NCBI GenBank assembly: GCA_028281925.1
Contig: JANQIX010000100.1
Span: 1-60,564, forward strand
Length of the DNA stretch: 60,564 nucleotides
DNA from: Alphaproteobacteria bacterium
Lineage (GTDB): Bacteria > Pseudomonadota > Alphaproteobacteria > DSM-16000 > Inquilinaceae
Direction: 5' to 3'
Within the stretch, counting starts at the first letter, position 1. Every line of letters starts with the position of its first letter. Below the pieces are notes generated by a model. It made no database searches, had not been told where the DNA came from, and saw only the letters and a list, made by a program, of their open reading frames with translations. This document shows, piece by piece, positions 44,049 through 52,970 of the stretch. The translations under genes and the position numbers were made by a program.

Positions 44049-45122
44049 ATGGCCGTGTTGGAACAGCAGGGGCGCGGCGCGCAGACACCCAATACCGTCG
44101 CCTACTGGTTCGATCGGCTGCATCCAGCCACCTGGCTCTTGATCCTGTTCTTGCTGTTCGTGCCGGCCTTCGCCAGCGAGTTCATCCAGAATCAGATCTT
44201 CGCCTGGGCGTTCATCCTCGGCATCATCGCGCTCAGCCTGATGTTCCTGGCGGGTTATGGCGGCATGGTCAGCCTGGTGCAGATGTCGGTCGCGGGCCTT
44301 GCCGGCTACATGTTGGCGATACTCGGCACCAGCGCCATCACCGATATCAGCCTCGGCTGGCCCTGGTGGCTAGCGGCCCCTGTCGCGATCCTGATCGCGA
44401 TCGTCTTCGGCACCATCTCCGGCGCGCTGGCGGTGCGGACGGAGGGCATCTACACGATCATGATCACGCTGGCGATCGCGTCGGCGTTCTTCTACTTCAC
44501 CCGCCAGAACTACGCGATCTTCAACGGATTTACCGGGTTCAACGGGGTCCTGCCGCCCGTCTTCCTGGGGGTCGACTGGGGCCACCCCACGGCCTTCTAT
44601 TATCTGTCTTTGGGTATTGCGACGCTCTGCTATCTCGCCGTCGCCTATGTCGCCCGCTCGCCCTTCGGGCTGGCCTTGCAGGGCGTGCGCGACAACCCCA
44701 GACGCATGGCGGCTCTCGGGTTCAACGTGACCGCCCACCGCATTGCGGCCTACGCTTTCGCAGCCCTGCTGGCCGCCATCGGCGGCATCCTCTTGGTCTG
44801 GCAGAACACGCAGATCTCGCCGGATTCCAACGGCATCCCCTGGGTCATCAACATCCTAGTCATTGCCGTGGTCGGCGGGCTGGGACGGCCGATCGGCCCC
44901 TTCATCGGCGCCCTGATCTTTGTCGTGCTGTCGATCTTCGCGCTGGACGTGCTGGTCGCGATCGGCCTGGCCGGCGAGCGCTTCAAGCTGCTGATCGGGT
45001 TGGGCTTCCTTCTGATCGTGTTCTTCTCTCCCGATGGGGTGCTGGGCCTCTGGGACCGCTGGCGCAGCCGTTGGCGGCGAAGGGAGACCACGGACCTGGC
45101 CGGCCAGGGGGGCGAAGACTGA
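44049..45122 (+). CDS. Branched-chain-amino-acid-type ABC transporter permease, LivM family
   Basis: The 357-residue membrane protein has LivM landmarks: FILGIIALSLMFLAGYGGMV, SLVQMSVAGLAGYMLAIL, AVRTEGIYTIMITLAIASAF, QGVRDNPRRMAALGFNVTAH and VVGGLGRPIGPFIGALIF. It ends with a short basic tail. Its last base overlaps the start of the LivG gene. Confidence 0.93.
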   Translation: MAVLEQQGRGAQTPNTVAYWFDRLHPATWLLILFLLFVPAFASEFIQNQIFAWAFILGIIALSLMFLAGYGGMVSLVQMSVAGLAGYMLAILGTSAITDISLGWPWWLAAPVAILIAIVFGTISGALAVRTEGIYTIMITLAIASAFFYFTRQNYAIFNGFTGFNGVLPPVFLGVDWGHPTAFYYLSLGIATLCYLAVAYVARSPFGLALQGVRDNPRRMAALGFNVTAHRIAAYAFAALLAAIGGILLVWQNTQISPDSNGIPWVINILVIAVVGGLGRPIGPFIGALIFVVLSIFALDVLVAIGLAGERFKLLIGLGFLLIVFFSPDGVLGLWDRWRSRWRRRETTDLAGQGGED

Positions 45123-45904
45123 TGCGGTCGGTTGCCGAACGCCTCTCCTCCCGGAGCACGGGCAACGCGCTGGAGCTGCGCGGCGTTACCCGCATGTTCG
45201 GTGCGCTGACGGCGCTCGCCGACGTCACCCTGTCGATCCGGCCGGGCGAACGGCACGCCGTCCTCGGCTCAAACGGTGCCGGCAAGACGACGCTCTTCAA
45301 CTGCATCACCGGCGATTTCCTGCCCACATCGGGCACGATCCGCTTCTTCGGCGAGGACATCACCGACTTCCCGGCGCATGAGCGCATCCGGCGGGGCCTG
45401 AGGCGAACCTACCAGATCTCGCTGCTCTTCCGGGGCCTGAGCGTTCTGGACAACGTCTATCTGGCATGCCGCGGCGTCTCGCGCGGCCGCTTCTCGATGA
45501 TCCGGCCGGGCCGCGACGATGTGCTGATGCAGACGGCGTCCGACCTTGTGGATGCGGTCCACCTGACCGACAGCCGCGACCGGCTTGTCTCGGAACTGGC
45601 CTACGGCCAGCAGCGCCAGCTTGAGATCGCGCTGGCACTCTCCGGCGCCCCTCGGTTCATCCTGTTCGACGAACCCGCCGCCGGCCTGTCGCCGACGGAA
45701 CGGGCCGAGCTGATCGAGATCCTGACCTCCCTGCCCGACCATATCGGCTATATCATCATCGAGCACGACATGGACGTGGCGCTGCGCGTCGTCGAGCGCG
45801 TGACGATGATGCACAACGGCCGGGTCTTCAAGGAAGGGCTGCCGCAGGAGATCGAGGGCGACGAAGAGGTTCAGCAGCTCTATCTCGGAGGCGCCAATGG
45901 CTGA
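45122..45904 (+). CDS. Branched-chain-amino-acid-type ABC transporter ATP-binding protein, LivG family
   Basis: The 260-residue ATPase starts at ATG 45122, sharing one base with the LivM stop. It has Walker A GSNGAGKTT, a Q-loop at RTYQISLLFRGLSVLDNVYL, the signature-like LAYGQQRQLEIALAL, Walker B FILFDEPAAGLSP and the H-loop IIEHDMDVA. The usual signature serine is replaced (AYGQQ), as in many LivG proteins. It overlaps the following gene by eight bases. Confidence 0.92.
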   Translation: MRSVAERLSSRSTGNALELRGVTRMFGALTALADVTLSIRPGERHAVLGSNGAGKTTLFNCITGDFLPTSGTIRFFGEDITDFPAHERIRRGLRRTYQISLLFRGLSVLDNVYLACRGVSRGRFSMIRPGRDDVLMQTASDLVDAVHLTDSRDRLVSELAYGQQRQLEIALALSGAPRFILFDEPAAGLSPTERAELIEILTSLPDHIGYIIIEHDMDVALRVVERVTMMHNGRVFKEGLPQEIEGDEEVQQLYLGGANG

Positions 45905-48161
45905 CCTTCGGCGCTTTGCTGCGAACCCGCCGACCCCCGGCGCCGCCATGCTGGAGGTGCGCAACCTCAACGTCTATTACGGCGCGTCCCATGCCCTGCA
46001 GGGCGTCAATCTTACGCTTCAGCACGGCAATCTGTCGGTGGTCGGGCGCAACGGCATGGGCAAGACCACGCTGTGCAAGGCGATCATGGGCCTTGTGCCG
46101 GTCGCCAGCGGCAGCATCCGGTTCGCCGGACAAGAGCTGACACGGCTCGGCCCGACCCAGATCGCCCATCGCGGTGTCGGCTACGTGCCCCAAGGCCGGC
46201 GCCTGTGGCCGTCGTTGACGGTGGAAGAGCATCTGAGAATGATCGCGCGCCCGTCGGCGAGCGCCTGGTCGGTCGAGCGCATCTACGACACCTTCCCGCG
46301 CCTGGCCGAGCGGAAATCGAGCCGGGGCGGCCAGCTCTCCGGTGGCGAACAGCAGATGCTCGCCATCTCCCGCGCGCTCTTGTTGAACCCGCGCCTGCTG
46401 GTGATGGACGAGCCGACCGAGGGCCTAGCACCGGTCATCGTCGCGCAGGTGGAGGAAATCCTGCTGCAGCTCGGCCAGCAGCCGGATTTGGGGGTGCTGA
46501 TCATCGAGCAGAACATCGGCGTCGCGACCGAGGTCTCCGAAAAGACGGCCATCATGATCAACGGGCAGATCAACCGGGTCATGGATTCCGGCCGCCTTGC
46601 CGCCGACCGTGATCTGCAGCAGCGCCTGCTCGGCGTCGGGCGCCATGCCCACGAAGGGGACGAGGACATCCCTGAGGATGCCGGCCGCCCGCTGCCTGAG
46701 GAGAAACAGCGGCGCAGGGGACCACGCAAGGTCTATGTCTCCAACCCGAAGGTTCCCACGCGATGGTCGCCGCCGGTGCCGGCCGCGAAGATCGAGGCCG
46801 ATGCGCGGCTGATGACCAGCCTGCCGGTGCTCACGACGCCCGAACGCCGATCCACCGTCACGCTGCGGCCGCTATCCGCCTCGGGCGAACCCGTGGTGAT
46901 GGTCATCGGCACGCTCGACACCAAGGGCGATGAGCTGAAGTTCATCCGCGACCAGCTTGTCGAGGCCGGGTTGCGCACACGGCTCGTCGATGTCTCGACC
47001 TCGTCGGACCGGAAGTCCTACGCCGATGTGCCGCCGCACCAGATCGCAGCCTTCCATCGGCGCGGGCCGAACGGCGTCTTCACCGGCGATCGCGGCACCT
47101 CCGTCGCCGGCATGACGGAAGCGCTGCAGGCGTGGATGCGGCAGCAGTCGAACATCGCTGGCGTCATCTCGGCTGCGGGATCCGGCGGTACCGCCATTGC
47201 CGCCCCTGCCATGCGGATGCTGCCCGTGGGCGTGCCCAAGATCATGATCTCGACGGTCGCGTCGGGCGATACCCGCCCGTATGTCGGGCCCGCAGACATC
47301 ATGATGATGTATTCGGTGACGGATGTTCAGGGCCTGAATTCGATCTCGCGCCAGGTGCTGACGAACGGTGCGCAGGCCATGATCGGCATGGTGAAGCACC
47401 GCCAGCCGGAAGCGCCCGCACCGGCCGCCGCCGACCGTCCGGCCGTCGGCCTGACCATGTTCGGCGTCACCACGCCCGCGGTGCAGCAGATCACCGCCGC
47501 GCTTAAAGCGGACTATGAATGCCTGGTCTTCCACGCCACCGGTATCGGCGGCCAGTCGATGGAAAAGCTGATCGATTCCGGGGCCATGGCCGGCGTGATC
47601 GATCTCACGACGACCGAGATCTGCGACATGATGATGGGCGGTGTCTTCCCGGCGACCGAAGACAGGTTCGGTGCCGTGATCCGGTCGCGCATGCCCTATA
47701 TCGGCGCCTGCGGCGCGCTCGACATGGTCAATTTCGGCCCGCCCGAAACCGTGCCGGAGCAATACCGCGACCGCCAGTTCTACCAGCACAATCCGCAAGT
47801 CACGCTGATGCGCACCACGCCGGAGGAAAACGCGGCTATGGGCCGCTGGATCGGCGAGCGGCTCAATCGGATGGACGGCCCCGTCATCTTCTTCCTGCCG
47901 GAAGGCGGGGTGTCGCTGTTGGATGCGCCGGGCCAGGCCTTCCACGACCGCGAAGCCGATGCGGCCCTGTTCACCGCACTGGAACAGACCGTGCGGCAGA
48001 CCACGAACCGCCGGCTGATCCGCCGGCCGGAGAACATCAACGATCCGGCGTTCACGGCGGAGGTTGTCGCCGCCTTCCGGTCGCTGCACGGCAGTCCGCG
48101 GCGGCGCAACGGCAGGGGCCGGAACGGATCAACGACAGTGCCGAAAGCAGGGAGACCCTGA
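45897..48161 (+). CDS. Fusion of a LivF-type ABC ATPase with a Tm-1-like UPF0261 domain
   Basis: The 754-residue protein begins with a complete LivF ATPase (Walker A GRNGMGKTT at 50-58, QLSGGEQQMLAISRALLLN, LLVMDEPTEGLAP, LIIEQNIGVA). A charged linker of about 75 residues follows (255-330). It then continues as UPF0261: VVMVIGTLDTKGDELKFIRD, GVFTGDRGTSVAGMTEALQ, GVISAAGSGGTAIAAPAMRM and FHATGIGGQSMEKLIDSGAM. UPF0261 proteins have no settled bacterial role. Joining one to the transporter motor suggests it handles the imported ligand or gates transport. The stop overlaps the next gene, the natural partner of UPF0261, by one base. Confidence 0.9.
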   Translation: MADLRRFAANPPTPGAAMLEVRNLNVYYGASHALQGVNLTLQHGNLSVVGRNGMGKTTLCKAIMGLVPVASGSIRFAGQELTRLGPTQIAHRGVGYVPQGRRLWPSLTVEEHLRMIARPSASAWSVERIYDTFPRLAERKSSRGGQLSGGEQQMLAISRALLLNPRLLVMDEPTEGLAPVIVAQVEEILLQLGQQPDLGVLIIEQNIGVATEVSEKTAIMINGQINRVMDSGRLAADRDLQQRLLGVGRHAHEGDEDIPEDAGRPLPEEKQRRRGPRKVYVSNPKVPTRWSPPVPAAKIEADARLMTSLPVLTTPERRSTVTLRPLSASGEPVVMVIGTLDTKGDELKFIRDQLVEAGLRTRLVDVSTSSDRKSYADVPPHQIAAFHRRGPNGVFTGDRGTSVAGMTEALQAWMRQQSNIAGVISAAGSGGTAIAAPAMRMLPVGVPKIMISTVASGDTRPYVGPADIMMMYSVTDVQGLNSISRQVLTNGAQAMIGMVKHRQPEAPAPAAADRPAVGLTMFGVTTPAVQQITAALKADYECLVFHATGIGGQSMEKLIDSGAMAGVIDLTTTEICDMMMGGVFPATEDRFGAVIRSRMPYIGACGALDMVNFGPPETVPEQYRDRQFYQHNPQVTLMRTTPEENAAMGRWIGERLNRMDGPVIFFLPEGGVSLLDAPGQAFHDREADAALFTALEQTVRQTTNRRLIRRPENINDPAFTAEVVAAFRSLHGSPRRRNGRGRNGSTTVPKAGRP

Positions 48162-48991
48162 TGCCCCGGTTTGAGCGGCGAGCGCTTCTCGACAAGTACC
48201 GCACCATGGTGGCCGACGGAACGCCGATCATCGGCGGCGGGGCCGGGACCGGCCTGTCGGCGAAATGCGAAGAGGCCGGCGGGATCGACCTGATCGTGAT
48301 CTACAATTCCGGCCGCTACCGCATGGCGGGCCGCGGCTCGCTGGCCGGCCTGATGGCCTACGGCGACGCCAACCAGATCGTGCTGGACATGGCGAACGAG
48401 GTGTTGCCGGCGGTGCGGCACACGCCGGTGCTGGCGGGCGTGAACGGCACCGACCCGTTCCGGCTGATGGACGTGTTCCTCGACCAGGTGATCGCGGCGG
48501 GCTTCTCCGGTGTCCAGAACTTCCCGACCGTCGGCCTGATCGACGGCACCTTCCGGGCCAACCTGGAAGAGACCGGCATGTCCTACGGCCTCGAGGTCGA
48601 CATGATCGCCAAGGCCCACGCCAAGGACATTCTGACCACGCCGTACGTGTTTTCCGAAGACGATGCGACGGCCATGGCCAAGGCCGGTGCCGACATCATC
48701 GTCTGCCATATGGGCCTGACGACCGGCGGGTCCATCGGCGCGGAAACGGCGCTGACGCTGGCGGACTGCCCGGCGATCGTCGACCGCTGGGCAGAGGCCG
48801 CGCTGAGGGTCAACAGTGATGCCATCGTGCTGGTCCATGGCGGGCCGGTGGCGGAGCCGGCGGATGCCGACTTCATCCTGCGCAATACGGAGAATTGCCA
48901 CGGCTTCTACGGCGCCTCGTCGATGGAGCGCCTGCCGGTGGAAGTGGCGCTGACGGAGCAGACGCGGAAGTTCAAGAAGATCGGACGGTAA
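48161..48991 (+). CDS. PF09370-type TIM-barrel protein (phosphoenolpyruvate hydrolase-like)
   Basis: The 276-residue protein has GTPIIGGGAGTGLSAKCEEA, DLIVIYNSGRYRMAGRGSLA, VLAGVNGTDPFRLMDVFLDQ, GVQNFPTVGLIDGTFRANLE and CHMGLTTGGSIGAETALTL, typical of the TIM-barrel family annotated as phosphoenolpyruvate hydrolase-like. This family and UPF0261 are the two domains of tomato Tm-1 and are often neighbours in bacteria. The substrate is unknown; the barrel phosphate-site glycines suggest a phosphorylated or enol compound. Its start shares one base with the preceding stop. Confidence 0.87.
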   Translation: MPRFERRALLDKYRTMVADGTPIIGGGAGTGLSAKCEEAGGIDLIVIYNSGRYRMAGRGSLAGLMAYGDANQIVLDMANEVLPAVRHTPVLAGVNGTDPFRLMDVFLDQVIAAGFSGVQNFPTVGLIDGTFRANLEETGMSYGLEVDMIAKAHAKDILTTPYVFSEDDATAMAKAGADIIVCHMGLTTGGSIGAETALTLADCPAIVDRWAEAALRVNSDAIVLVHGGPVAEPADADFILRNTENCHGFYGASSMERLPVEVALTEQTRKFKKIGR

Positions 48992-49055
48992 GGGCCGGAG
49001 AAGCCGACACCGGAGACATGCGGCGAGGACGTGCCGCCTTGGGAGGAAGGGAACG

Positions 49056-52000
49056 ATGTCAGGTCAATTGATCGGGGAACTGATCCTCTGGCTGATCGTG
49101 GCGGTCGTCGTCATTGCGATCATCGTCTATCTGGTGAACTGGCTCTATCACCGATCGTCGAAGGAAGTCTCTTTCGTCCGGACCGGTCTGTTCGGCGAAA
49201 GGGTGGTGATCAGCGGCGGGGCGTTCGTATTGCCGATCATCCACGAGGTGACGCCGGTCAACATGAACGTCCTGCAGATGGAGGTGATCCGGTCGCGCGA
49301 CGATGCGCTGATCACCAAAGACCGGATGCGGGTCGATATCGAGGCCGAATTCTATGTCCGCGTGAAGTCGACGAAGGAGGCGGTGTCGCTGGCCGCGTCG
49401 ACCCTCGGCCGCCGCACGATGGTGCAGGAACAGCTGCACGCCCTCCTCTCCGGCAAATATGTCTCTGCCCTGCGCTCCGTCGCTTCCGAGATGTCCATGG
49501 AGGAAATGCACGAGCAGCGCGGCGACTATGTCTCGCGGGTGAAGGAAGCCGCGGCCGAAGCGCTCGCCCAGAACGGGCTGGAGCTGGAATCGGTCGCCAT
49601 CACCGATCTCGACCAGACGGACCTGGAGTACTTCAACCCGTCGAACCGGTTCGATGCGGAAGGCCTGACCAAGATCATCGAGGACATCGAGGCCCGGCGG
49701 AAAACAAGAAACGATATCGAGCAGGACTCGATGATCCAGATCCGCACCCGCAACCTCGAGGCGGAAAAGGAAGCGCTGAACATCGAGCGCGAAAGCGAGA
49801 CCGCACGGCTGGAACAGGAGCGCGATGTGGAGATCCGCCGCGCTATCCAGCGGGCGGAACTGGCACGGGAACGATCGCTGCGTGAGACGGAAGCGGAACA
49901 TGCCCAAATCTCCGCCCGTGAAGAGATCGAGCGCTATCGCATCTCCAACGACCAGTCGATCACGTCCGCGCGCATAACGTCGGAGCGCGAAATCCGTGAG
50001 CGGGAGATCGAACGCCAGCAGGCGGTCGAGTCTGCTGAGATCGCATCGCGCGAGGAGGTGGAGAAGGTCCGCATCGCCCAGGAACGGACCATCGCCGAGA
50101 CGCGCATCTCTAGCGAGGAAGAGACGCAACGGCGCGAGATTGCCCGGCAGCGTGCCATCCAGGAAGAAGAGATCCGCGCCCGAGAGCTGACCGAGAAGGC
50201 CCGTCTGGAGCAGGAACGCACCGTCACCGAAACGCGCATCTCGACCGAAGAAGAAAACCAGCGGCGCGAGATCGAGCGCCAGCGGCAGGTCGAGCAGGCA
50301 GAGATCGCGGCACGCGAGGAAACCGAGCGCGCCCGCCTGGCGCAGGAGCGCGTGCTGACCGACGCCCGTATCGCCAATGACGAGGAAACCCGGCGTCGCG
50401 AGATCACCCGGGACCGGGAGATCGAAGAGGCTGGCATCGCTGCGCGTGAGGCGACGGAGAAGCTGCGGATCGCCCAGGAGAACCAGGTCAATTCCGATCG
50501 GATCCGGTCCGACCGCGAGGTCCGCGCGCTGGAGATCCAGCGCACTCAGGCGCTGGAGGAAGCTGAGATCGCGGCTCAGCGCGCGACCGAGGCGGCGCGC
50601 ATCGCCCGCGAACGGCAATTGGCGGCCGAACGCATCGCGGCGGAGCAGGAAACCCGGTCGCTGGAGATCGAGCGCCAGCGCCTGCTGGACGAAGCCGGCA
50701 TCTCCGCCCGGGAAGCGACCGAGGCCGCACGGATCGCGCAGGAGCGGCAGGTCCGTTCGCTGGAGATCGCCCGCAACCAGGCGATCGATGAGGCGGAGAT
50801 CGCTGCTCGCGAGGCTGTGGAAGCCGCCCGCATCGCCCAAGAGCGCAAGATCCTGGCCGACCGCATCGAAAGCGACGAGGCCACCAAGGGCCGCGAGATC
50901 GAGCGCGCCCGCGTGCTGGAAGAGGCCGAGATCGCCAAGCGCGAGGCGACGCAGGCGGCAACCGTGGCCCTGGAGAAGCGGCTGGCCGTCATCCGCATCG
51001 AGGCCGAGCAGGAAACGCGTGCCCGCGAACTGGACCGCGTGCAGGCGATCGAGTCCCAGGAAATCGTGACGCGCGAGACGGTCGAACGGGCCCGGATCAG
51101 CCAGGAAAAGGTCATCTCGTCCGAACGCATCGCCCGCGACGAAGCGATCCGCGACTTGGAGATCGCCCGTCAGCAGGCGAACGAGCGTGCGGAGATTGCA
51201 GCGCAAGAGGCCGTGGAGGCCGCCCGCATCGCCCGCGAACGGACACTGGCGGCGGAGCGCATCGCCGCGGAGCAGGACACGAGAACCCGCGAACTGGATC
51301 GCACCAAGGCGATCGACACGCAGCACATCGTGGTCCGGCAGGCGGTCGAGAAATCGCGGATCAAGACCGAGCTGGAGCTGGAGGCAGAGCGCATCGCCTC
51401 GCAGGCCCGGCGCGAGTCCCTCGACATCGACCGCAAGAAGACGGTCGAGATTGCCGACGAGGATCGCGTTATCGAAGTGGCTGCGAAGCGCGCCGAGCGG
51501 GCTGACGCCGATCGGGTCGTGCGCGAAGCGGAAATCGCCGCCGAGCGCGAGGTCGAAGTGGCCGGCGTGGCCCGCGAGCAGGCGCTGGAGGCCGCCCGGC
51601 TGGAACGCCGCCGCTCGCTGGAGCAGCTCGAGGTCGCCCGCCAGCAGGCCTTGCGAGAGGCGGAGATCGGTGCCCACGAAGATGTGGAACGGGCGCGCCT
51701 CGCCTCCGAACGGGGCCTGGACGAAGCCCGCGTCGGCCGCGAGCGCGACCTGAGAAAGCTGGAGATCGCGCGCGAACAGGATGTCGAGCGTGCGGCGATG
51801 GACAAGGCCATCGCGCTCTATGAGAAGGCGCTGGAAGAGTACGCCGCCAAGGTCCAGGCCGAGGAGGCCCGGGCGCGCGCGACCGAGGCCGAAGAGCTGG
51901 TGCAGACCGTGCGCGACAGCGAGACGGCAAAGCGCCGCAAGGCCGTGGAGGTGATGCTGGCGGAAAAGGCGGCGGAGGAAACACGGATCGCGGCAGAGGC

Positions 52001-52523
52001 CGAACGCATCCGCGCCGCCGTCAATGCCGAAGCCCAGCGGCTGGTGAACGAGGCCGAGAACGTGCTGACCGACGGGGCCCGCGCCTCCCTGTTCCGTCGG
52101 CGTCTGTTGGAACGGATCGAAGGCATCGTGCGCGAAAGCGTCCGGCCCATGGAGAAGATCGAAGGCATCAAGATCCTGCATGTCGACGGTCTGAACGGCG
52201 GCAGCGGCGGGGGCCGCAACATGACCGACGAGGTCATCGATTCCGCGCTCCGCTATCGCGTACAGGCGCCGATGGTCGACAGCATCCTGTCGGAGATCGG
52301 CATCGAAGGCGGCAACCTCTCAAGGATGGGCGGCCTGATCCGCGAGGCGCGCGATCTGGAATCGATCCGCAAGGACACGTCCAGACAGTCAGGCGGTGGC
52401 GGGGGTGGCCAGGGTCCAGCTGGCGGCGAAGGTGGCGGCTCGGGCAGCGATCAGCCGGGCGGCTCCGGCGGGGGTTCGGGCCGCGGCCGTGGCCGGTCGA
52501 CCAAGCAGGGCGGTGAGAGCTGA
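49056..52523 (+). CDS. Giant flotillin-like SPFH protein with hendecad-repeat coiled coil
   Basis: The 1155-residue protein has one N-terminal membrane segment (about 6-31), an SPFH/Band-7 domain (about 35-215, with MNVLQMEVIRSRDDALITKD and VDIEAEFYVRVKSTKEAV), an enormous helical region (about 216-1000), a flotillin-type C-terminal part (LLERIEGIVRESVRPMEKIE, then VDSILSEIGIEGG) and a Gly/Ser-rich tail (1112-1155). From 248 to 764 the helix is a tandem array of 44-residue units. Typical flotillins are 450 to 700 residues. Flotillins make oligomeric rings or cages on membranes. GGGAGGAAGGG precedes the ATG, and the SRPBCC gene starts on its last base, so it belongs to the molybdenum-hydroxylase operon. 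Confidence 0.9.
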   Translation: MSGQLIGELILWLIVAVVVIAIIVYLVNWLYHRSSKEVSFVRTGLFGERVVISGGAFVLPIIHEVTPVNMNVLQMEVIRSRDDALITKDRMRVDIEAEFYVRVKSTKEAVSLAASTLGRRTMVQEQLHALLSGKYVSALRSVASEMSMEEMHEQRGDYVSRVKEAAAEALAQNGLELESVAITDLDQTDLEYFNPSNRFDAEGLTKIIEDIEARRKTRNDIEQDSMIQIRTRNLEAEKEALNIERESETARLEQERDVEIRRAIQRAELARERSLRETEAEHAQISAREEIERYRISNDQSITSARITSEREIREREIERQQAVESAEIASREEVEKVRIAQERTIAETRISSEEETQRREIARQRAIQEEEIRARELTEKARLEQERTVTETRISTEEENQRREIERQRQVEQAEIAAREETERARLAQERVLTDARIANDEETRRREITRDREIEEAGIAAREATEKLRIAQENQVNSDRIRSDREVRALEIQRTQALEEAEIAAQRATEAARIARERQLAAERIAAEQETRSLEIERQRLLDEAGISAREATEAARIAQERQVRSLEIARNQAIDEAEIAAREAVEAARIAQERKILADRIESDEATKGREIERARVLEEAEIAKREATQAATVALEKRLAVIRIEAEQETRARELDRVQAIESQEIVTRETVERARISQEKVISSERIARDEAIRDLEIARQQANERAEIAAQEAVEAARIARERTLAAERIAAEQDTRTRELDRTKAIDTQHIVVRQAVEKSRIKTELELEAERIASQARRESLDIDRKKTVEIADEDRVIEVAAKRAERADADRVVREAEIAAEREVEVAGVAREQALEAARLERRRSLEQLEVARQQALREAEIGAHEDVERARLASERGLDEARVGRERDLRKLEIAREQDVERAAMDKAIALYEKALEEYAAKVQAEEARARATEAEELVQTVRDSETAKRRKAVEVMLAEKAAEETRIAAEAERIRAAVNAEAQRLVNEAENVLTDGARASLFRRRLLERIEGIVRESVRPMEKIEGIKILHVDGLNGGSGGGRNMTDEVIDSALRYRVQAPMVDSILSEIGIEGGNLSRMGGLIREARDLESIRKDTSRQSGGGGGGQGPAGGEGGGSGSDQPGGSGGGSGRGRGRSTKQGGES
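49797..51347 (+). repeat. Tandem 132-bp coding repeats (44 residues = four hendecads)
   Basis: Residues 248-764 of the flotillin consist of eleven 44-residue units plus one of 33 residues (556-588). Each unit is four 11-residue steps of the pattern ExxRIAQERxI, AExRIxxExET, xxREIxRxRxI, xEAEIAAREAT. The shortened unit lacks exactly one 11-mer. Copies are diverged in sequence but keep exact length, so there is selection on phase. A weaker 11-residue rhythm runs on to about residue 915. Eleven-residue periodicity gives straight or slightly right-handed coiled coils. Confidence 0.88.
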
Positions 52524-52960
52524 TGCCCAACGTCTTCGTCTCAAGCGTGATCGATGCGCCCGCAGACCGCGTGTGGGGCCGGGTGCGGGACTTCAACGGC
52601 CTGCCCAACTGGCACCCGGCGATCCGCGAAAGCCGGATCGAGAACAGCGAAGATGCCGCCAAGGTCGGCTGCGTCCGCGACTTCCGGCTGCAGAACGGGG
52701 ACCGCATCCGCGAGCGGCTGTTGGGCCTTTCCGACTACGACATGTTCTGCACCTATTCGATCCTTGAGTCCCCCATGCCGCTCGAGAACTACGTGGCGAC
52801 CCTGCGCGTCACACCGGTCACCGATGGCGAGCGCAGCTTCGTGGAGTGGACGGCCCAGTTCGATTGCGCGGTGGAAGAGGAAGAGGCACTGGTCGAGGGC
52901 ATCGGGCTGAACGTGTTCCAGGCGGGCTTCGATGCCCTGAAACGGCATTTCGGAGCGTGA
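52523..52960 (+). CDS. SRPBCC (START/polyketide cyclase-like) protein, first copy
   Basis: The 145-residue protein begins VFVSSVIDAPADRVWGRVRD with FNGLPNWHPAIRESRIE and ends with a long helix (VEGIGLNVFQAGFDALKRH), the helix-grip fold layout with a hydrophobic cavity. In CO dehydrogenase operons a protein of this fold, CoxG, serves in membrane attachment or quinone handling, which makes a similar role attractive here. It overlaps the flotillin stop and lies ten bases before its paralogue. Confidence 0.87.
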   Translation: MPNVFVSSVIDAPADRVWGRVRDFNGLPNWHPAIRESRIENSEDAAKVGCVRDFRLQNGDRIRERLLGLSDYDMFCTYSILESPMPLENYVATLRVTPVTDGERSFVEWTAQFDCAVEEEEALVEGIGLNVFQAGFDALKRHFGA

Positions 52961-52970
52961 GGGCGAGGGC

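Noticed and set aside
49797..51347. Regularly spaced repeats considered as a CRISPR array or non-coding tandem repeat
   Set aside because: Spacing is 132 bases in frame, the copies are diverged at DNA level and encode a continuous hendecad coiled coil.
49059..52181. Open frame of more than 1000 codons antisense to the flotillin gene
   Set aside because: It mirrors the biased codons of the repeat region, has a Leu/Arg/Asp-rich composition without domains, and the plus strand has a clear SPFH domain and ribosome site.
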